From: Cylicocyclus nassatus
Lineage: Eukaryota; Nematoda; Chromadorea; Rhabditida; Strongylidae
DNA: 64,000 nucleotides
Direction: 5' to 3'
Assembly: GCA_958299035.1 (NCBI GenBank)
Contig: CATQJL010000316.1
Location: forward strand, 18,825,676 to 18,889,675
Part shown: positions 58,271-64,000 of the stretch, one piece after another
Numbering within the stretch: the stretch's first letter is position 1
Layout of the letters: each line of letters opens with the position of its first letter
Made by a program: the position numbers and the translations under genes
Notes under the pieces: generated by a model
Database searches by the model: none
What the model saw: only the letters and a program-made list of their open reading frames with translations
What the model was told of the DNA's origin: nothing

Positions 58271-59606
58271 AAAATAAAACCGCCAAGTTGACGCTGCTAT
58301 TAGGCCGTTCCAAACGTTCATAAAGTTTTTGTAATCGCTGCTGAGGTTGCTTTATGACGTACCTACACCATTTGAAAGAGCCATTCCTGCTCTACAGACC
58401 TGTTCATCATTTTCTGAACAACCCTTACGTCTCTATTTTACGACTTCTCGGATCAATTTTATTTGACGCAAATGGCAATTTCGGCCCTACACTTTCCGCA
58501 TTCGGTCCATATCTCACAAATTCTAATACATGAATAATCAAAATGGCTAGTAGCAGATAAGTGTTTATAAACAATGTCTAAATTCACAATTATAATAGAA
58601 TCTTAACTTGGAGTATCAGGTTGTGAAGAAAGTTCCCGGACCGTTTTGAAAAGTTCATTTTCAGACTCATTTTTTTGCACTCATTTGAATCCAACAGCAG
58701 ATCTATATGATTCTGTAGAAACCTAAGCTTTCCAAAATTGCATTCAGTTATCATCGAGACTTTTTTGACTTACACACCAAAAAAGGAAGTCTGTGCAACG
58801 ATAAAAATTTTACAGTTTTTCTTTTTGCTGACATTTTTTCGCAATAAATTGGTTAGTCTAAAAAAAGAGGGTGTCCACTTGAAACCGCACCTGTATTTGG
58901 ATTTTACGATACGATCACAAGAATTACAAACTTTTAAAATTGTCTTTGACCGAACCTATTTCCGCAGTTGGCGTCGATTTTGTAGGAATCGTCGCACCTC
59001 GATGATGGGCCAAAAAAACCAAAAACAACAATGTGCAAGACATTACCACCAAAAATGTTTGAAGCCATCAAAGATTTGATCCATTGTGTGAAAAAAGGAG
59101 AACTTCAAACTTATTTATTCAAAAAATGGGGCATTTTCATGGTGCAAAAAATGCTGCAAAATCAATTTTTTCGAGAAAACTGGACTTGTGGTTCATCGCA
59201 AATTTCATAACTTTGAAACATCACTTGCTTTTACCAGGAAAATGATTAGCACTGTTGGATTGGATAAACAGCACAACGTTGGAATGTTTTTATTGCTTTG
59301 AAAAAAAATTACTTCAAAGAGAAGACGGTAGGCCGCGGGGGATCATCAGGGGATCATGCAAAAAGCTGGACTATGCGGCTTGTACAGCTTCTTGCTACCG
59401 TTTATGGTGTTCATAGTAAAGGATGGTGGGAGTACTTAAGAATAGGTAGACAACGTGAAATCCAGATATCTGGAGCTTCAGCACATGAAGCTTTCTTCAG
59501 AAAGGTACGTGCATCGGGCCTTAGTCATGCTTACTATAATGTCAAGCGCGGATGATGGTCACGATATAGAGCAGAGCCTGTTTCTAAATCATCTTCTTAA
59601 TACAAA
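58271..59606. other. No supported gene
   Basis: AT-rich sequence. The plus frame 58738-59079 is long but lysine/phenylalanine-rich and has no splice sites or domain. Confidence 0.35.
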
Positions 59607-60730
59607 ACTAGCTGGCTTACCCGGCTCCGCCGTATCCGGACCAAACTTGGCACACATACACTTCGGGCCCCGGCGGGTGTCACAGTCCACTTTTCGTTAT
59701 CGATCGATGTCGACTTTACCGATTTTTATCGATTTTTTTGCAGAGTTCACCTATAGGGCTAGGAGTTGGCACAGGGGGGTAATCGAGCATGGGGATTCCG
59801 AATACAATATTAGTTTTCAGAATTATCGATTACTTTTATTGATTTTATCGATTTTTTGTAAATTTTGACATGCGAGGCTGGGATTTTGCACAGGGGGGTA
59901 ATCGAGCATGCTGATTACGAACACAATATTATTTTTCAGGATCGTCCATTACTTTTATCGATTTTATCGATTTTTTTGTAAAGTTTGACCTGCGGGGCTG
60001 GGAGTTTGCACAGGGGGTAATCGAGCACGCAGATTACGAATACAATATTAGTTTTCGAGATCGTCCATTACTTTTATCGATTTTATCGATTTTTTGAAAA
60101 TTTGAGCTAGGGGCTGGAATTTGGCACAGGGGTGTAATCGAGCATGCTGATCACCCCCCTTGGGGATGATCAGCATGCTCGATTACCCCCCTGTGCCAAC
60201 TCCCAGCCCCCTAGCTCAAACTTTGCAAAAAAATCGATAAAATCGATAAAAGTAATCGATAATCCCGAAAACCAATATTGTATTCGGAATCCCCATGCTC
60301 GATTACCCCCCTGTGCGAACTCCCAGCCCCGTAGCTCAAACTTTGCAAAAAATCGATAAAATCGATAAAAGTAATCGATAATCCTGAAAACCAATATTGT
60401 ATTCGGAATCCCCATGCTCGATTACCCCCCTGTGCCAACTCCCAGCCCCGTAGCTCAAACTTTGCAAAAGAATCGATAAAATCGATAAAAGTAATCGATA
60501 ATCCCGAAAACCAATATTGTATTCGGAATCCCCATGCTCGATTACCCCCCTGTGCGAACTCCCAGCCCCGTAGGTGAACTCAGCAAAAAATCGATAAAAA
60601 TCGATAAAATCGATATCGATCGATGACGAAAAGTAGCCTATGGCACGCGCCGAGGCCCGAAGTGTATGTGTGCCAAGTTTGGTCCGGATCGGTTCAGAAA
60701 TGGAATTTTCTATTCGGAACATACGTACAC

Positions 60731-60765
<35 letters not shown>

Positions 60766-60800
60766 TACAGACAAACAGACATTCAGCTTTATATATAAGA
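59607..60800 (+). mobile_element. ATCGAT palindrome element, long copy 2
   Basis: Same ends and layout as 12797-13868, with one more unit in the left arm. Unit landmarks lie at 59757, 59876, 59996 and 60115 (left arm) and 60202, 60323, 60442 and 60562 (right arm), so spacing is 119-121 bases. The turn is at about 60158. A run of about 11 GACA precedes TTCAGCTTTATATATAAGA. No coding capacity. Confidence 0.88.
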
Positions 60801-61094
60801 TTGTCACTCTTACGTATCATTCACCTTTTACTCTGTCCAATTTTTTGCAATCACTGATGGGGCCGCCTCAAAGGAAAGGGATTCTTGATGACCTTGACAA
60901 TTCGTAATGAGATATTAGCGCGCCTTAACAGGCTGATTTCGAATATGCTTTCATTATCTGCTAAGAAATTGTCTGAAACAAGTTAAGATATGTTTTTATC
61001 CATAAGAATTTGGCTTGTAGTTAACCCCATCAGTGCAACTCGACTAGTGCGGGCCTACGTTGAACGTAGGACGCCTCACTCCAGCATCCACTGA

Positions 61095-61440
61095 GCTTCG
61101 AATGTGAATGATTCGAAAAGTCAAATATTCGAAAAATAATTATTCGATCATTCGAATTCATTCGAATGTGAGTGATTCGAAAAGTCGAATATTCGAGAAT
61201 CTGAGATTTCGAATAAAATTCGAAGGTCGAATATTCGAAATTTCCAGGATTCGAATATATTCGACAGTCAAATATTCAAAAATCTTCGTCTTCGAATATT
61301 ATTCGAAAGTCGAGTATTCGAAAACCTCAGCTTTCGAATATTATTCGATAGTCGAATATTCGATGGTCATCAATTCGATCATTCGATGAGCACCGAATAT
61401 TCGAGAATTCGGTAAAAATTGTCTATTCGAAAGTTTGATA
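61095..61440. repeat. TTCGAATATT-type satellite, block 1
   Basis: Irregular array of words such as TCGAATATTCGAAA and TTCGAATATTATTCGA in both orientations, since the core is palindromic. Unit length varies from about 25 to 45 bases. Confidence 0.75.
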
Positions 61441-62671
61441 AGCACCATTCAAAAATTCGCTATGCATGGTTATAAGGGGTTTTTTAAAAAATCTACACAC
61501 CGTTTGATCGCTAATACCTCTCACAAACTCTTTTGCCAATTTTTGGGTAACATCCAGTAGGAATGGCTTAAGCTTACAAATACAGCAGAAAGCGAATCAC
61601 CCATGTTTTTCTTATTGTGTGTTATCACGAAAGAAGCTTCCAGCATATAGACCAACCGTAAAAACATCCAAAAGAAACAGCGTTATGTATGCTAATTTTA
61701 CTACGCCGAGTTTTCAAGCTTTTCAAATGGCCACATTTTTGAAAGGCGTTACAAAACACTTATTAGTGTACCTGACGTAAGTTTTAAAAAATGCGGTTGA
61801 GTGCAAATTCTACATATAGTGAGTGTCTTTAGAAGTTTAGCGCAACATTTTCGACCTTTTTATTCTTATCCTTGGGGGGAATGGCTCTTAATGTTTCGGA
61901 ACCCTATTCAATCTTAAGGTAATTTTGCAACAATGAAAAGCGATAAATTGATTGCATAAACTGATAAATTGCTCCATACTCTAAGTTGATGTCAACTTAC
62001 AGATCTACATATTGCTGGGACCCCTGTATATCATTCCGCAATCATATAATTTTCTTTGAAGTACAAAAAATCTCTTCACAACCGTCAGTAGCTTTTAGGT
62101 TCCCAAGTCTCTTCACGTCACGACTAAACCGTTTTTCCAAAACTGTAACCTAAGAAAATGTCTATTCTTGACATCTGCATGAAACAACTTATTCTTAGCA
62201 GGGAAGGATACTTGATGACCCCGGCCATTCATAATGGTTTGTATGGTCAAAAAATGCGCCGTTTAATGCTGGTTCTATTACTGTTTTCTATATCTGCGAA
62301 ACGAAAATCTGGATGGAGTTACAATTATTTTCTCAAGAATAAATTGCGCTACTGCGGGGAGTGAAAGTCATTAATAAAAATTCTTTCCTCTTCAATGAAT
62401 ATGGTTTAGACAGGTATAAATAAACACAACGTTACACCTTTCAAGCTTCTCCTCAGTAGCTTCAAATGGTAAAATAGATCAAATTGGGTGATTTTAACTA
62501 TCTAAAAGTACGCAAATTTTCTACGAAAAAAGTCATAACTGCCTCCAAATAATGATTTCGCAGATTTTGAGCTTAGAATCAGCGTTTTAAGGTGCATCTC
62601 ATGGTATACATCGCATTCCAAATGGCCGGGGTCACCGAGTATCATTTCCTTGTTAGATGTTTTGACCTCTC
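61441..62671. other. No supported gene
   Basis: AT-rich unique sequence; the segment 62100-62140 resembles, inverted, 63265-63305, which lies beyond the second satellite block. Confidence 0.4.
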
Positions 62672-63251
62672 ATAGGCAGTCTCAATGACATAAATTATTC
62701 GATCAGTATTCGAAAATTGAATGATATTCAAAAATCGAATAACGTTCGAGAACCAAATAATATTCGAAATTCGAATGACGAATAATATTCGATATTCGAA
62801 TAATATTCGATTCGAAATTTCCATTTTCGAATAATATTCGAGAGTCGAACATTCGAAATATTCGATTTTCGAATAACATTCGATAGTCGTATTCAAAAAT
62901 TTGGATTTTCGAATATTATTCGATTTTCGAATATTCGAAATTTTCAATCTCCGAATATATTCGATATTCGAATGTTCGAAGAAATTCAAATTTTCCCGAG
63001 TATACTATACTGTATACTTTGGGAAATTCGAAATTTATTTCGAATATTCGAATATCGAATAATATTCAAAAATCGAAATTTTCGAATATTCGACTATCGA
63101 ATATTATCCGAAAATGGAAGTTTTCGAATCGAATAAGATTCGAATATCGAATATCATTTGATATTTGAATTTCGAATATTATTCGGTTGTCGAATGATAT
63201 TCGATTTTCGAATACTATCCGAATAAATTATGTCAGTGAGACTACCTTTCA
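62672..63251. mobile_element. TIR element filled with TTCGAATATT satellite
   Basis: AGGCAGTCTCAATGACATAA plus ATTATTCG at the left mirrors CGAATAAATTATGTCAGTGA plus GACTACCTTT at the right. Everything between is the same satellite as block 1. The array therefore has defined inverted ends and may be a transposable unit. Confidence 0.65.
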
Positions 63252-63306
63252 GAATGTTTCAATTTACGATGAAAAAACGGTTCAGTGACGACGTGAAGAG
63301 ACTTGA

Positions 63307-63759
63307 AGGCAGTGCCCGGGCAAAAAGTCGATTTTGAGATTTTGTGCTTACCTGGGCCTATTCGCCATGCTGACTTCGAAAATCCACATTGGAAAGCGCG
63401 AAAACGGCGAAAAAGGGCTCTAATGCAGGAGGGAAATCAGCAGGTGGGCAGGGTCCTCCCCACTGTGAATTCACGCTCCCAGCTTCCAGAGCGATCTTCT
63501 CCATTCCGATTTCAAGTCATGCATTCGGACCCGGCCGTTGGAGATCTCAGGGCGCTAGGGGAATTGGGAAGATCGCTCCAGAAGCTGCGACTGCGAAATT
63601 CACAGTGGGAGGACCCCTCCCACTTTCGATTTCCCTCCTCCGTTAGAGCCCTTTTTTGCCGTTTTTGCGCTTTCCAACGTGGATTTTCGGATTCAGCATA
63701 GTGAATAGGCCCGGGTAAGCACAAAATCTCAAAATCGACTTTTTGCCCGGACACTGCCT
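63307..63759. mobile_element. AGGCAG-family MITE, copy 6 (fold-back)
   Basis: AGGCAGTGCCCGGGCAAAAA and its mirror at the right. The two halves are inverted copies over most of their length, so the same peptide appears on both strands (VDFEILCLPGPI). This is the best-preserved member of the family here. Confidence 0.85.
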
Positions 63760-64000
63760 TTAAAAGCAGCCCCGGCAAGAAGATGGGTGCCGAATTTTGT
63801 GATGTTAAAGTAGTCCCCCTACCTAAGCGATGATTGATGTTCGGAGCGAAAAAGGGGCTACCAGGCCTGAAATATGCCCCGAAAGTGGCCCGGATCTTAC
63901 GGTAAGGTATGAAGCGATTTATCGATCGCTTTTCATTGTTGTAAATTACCGTAGGAAAACTGAGGAGGGTTTTGAGATATCAAGAGCCGTTTGCCCAAGA
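63760..64000. other. No supported feature
   Basis: Unique sequence to the end of the window. Confidence 0.4.

Noticed and set aside
60336..60782. 148-codon minus frame beginning MSVCLYVCLSVCLS
   Set aside because: It reads the GACA microsatellite and ATCGAT units; the same nonsense appears at other copies of the repeat.
63303..63701. 132-codon plus frame with a mirrored minus frame
   Set aside because: Both come from the fold-back MITE arms; no coding evidence.

Overview
This window looks like repeat-dominated eukaryotic DNA, most likely from a nematode; I lean to a strongylid (hookworm-like) worm. The reasons are short introns (52 to 59 bases) with TTTCAG or TTTTAG acceptors, a pyrimidine-rich trans-splice-like acceptor directly before a start codon, an RTE-type retrotransposon whose decayed protein matches my memory of strongylid copies, and very many TA- and TTAA-flanked miniature transposons. 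Nothing suggests bacterial or phage organisation. Most long open frames are chance frames inside palindromic repeats. The species assignment is inference.

Genes. Only three loci are convincing. (1) A complete five-exon gene at 51673-52517 (+) encodes a 206-residue secreted Reeler-domain protein; all five exons join in phase. (2) At 9490-10062 (-), the first two coding exons of a divergent coatomer beta-prime (COPB2-like) WD40 protein are present, but the rest of the gene is not visible. (3) A gene of unknown function on + has exons at 3752-3841, 3894-3985 and 11236-11424 that are mutually phase-compatible. A two-exon fragment at 15413-15705 (+) and single exon-like frames at 3341-3472, 23583-23747, 38300-38476 and 46925-47065 (all -) are weaker.

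Repeats by region. 1-2606 is a giant fold-back element with arms of about 1 kb, and 6120-8190 is an older, diverged copy. 8.7-16 kb holds TTAA-, TA- and 8-bp-TSD miniature transposons and a 1.07 kb palindrome made of 120-bp units rich in ATCGAT. 16.5-19.1 kb is a decayed RTE retrotransposon on the minus strand, followed by a tRNA-like SINE remnant and a 208-bp MITE. 20.5-28 kb holds more MITEs, a nested insertion (a palindromic element inside a TA-flanked element) and a broken LTR-retrotransposon gag on the minus strand. 28-51 kb is mostly featureless intergenic DNA punctuated by palindromic MITEs and a Tc1/mariner-like transposase pseudogene. 51-64 kb holds the Reeler gene, a 0.9 kb element with CCGCGG-type subterminal motif arrays, another 1.2 kb ATCGAT palindrome, and two arrays of TTCGAATATT-type satellite, one of them enclosed by terminal inverted repeats.

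I saw no rRNA, intact tRNA, CRISPR array or operon. At least eight non-autonomous families occur in two or more copies here, so the window is mainly useful as a record of nested and repeated transposition around a few real exons.
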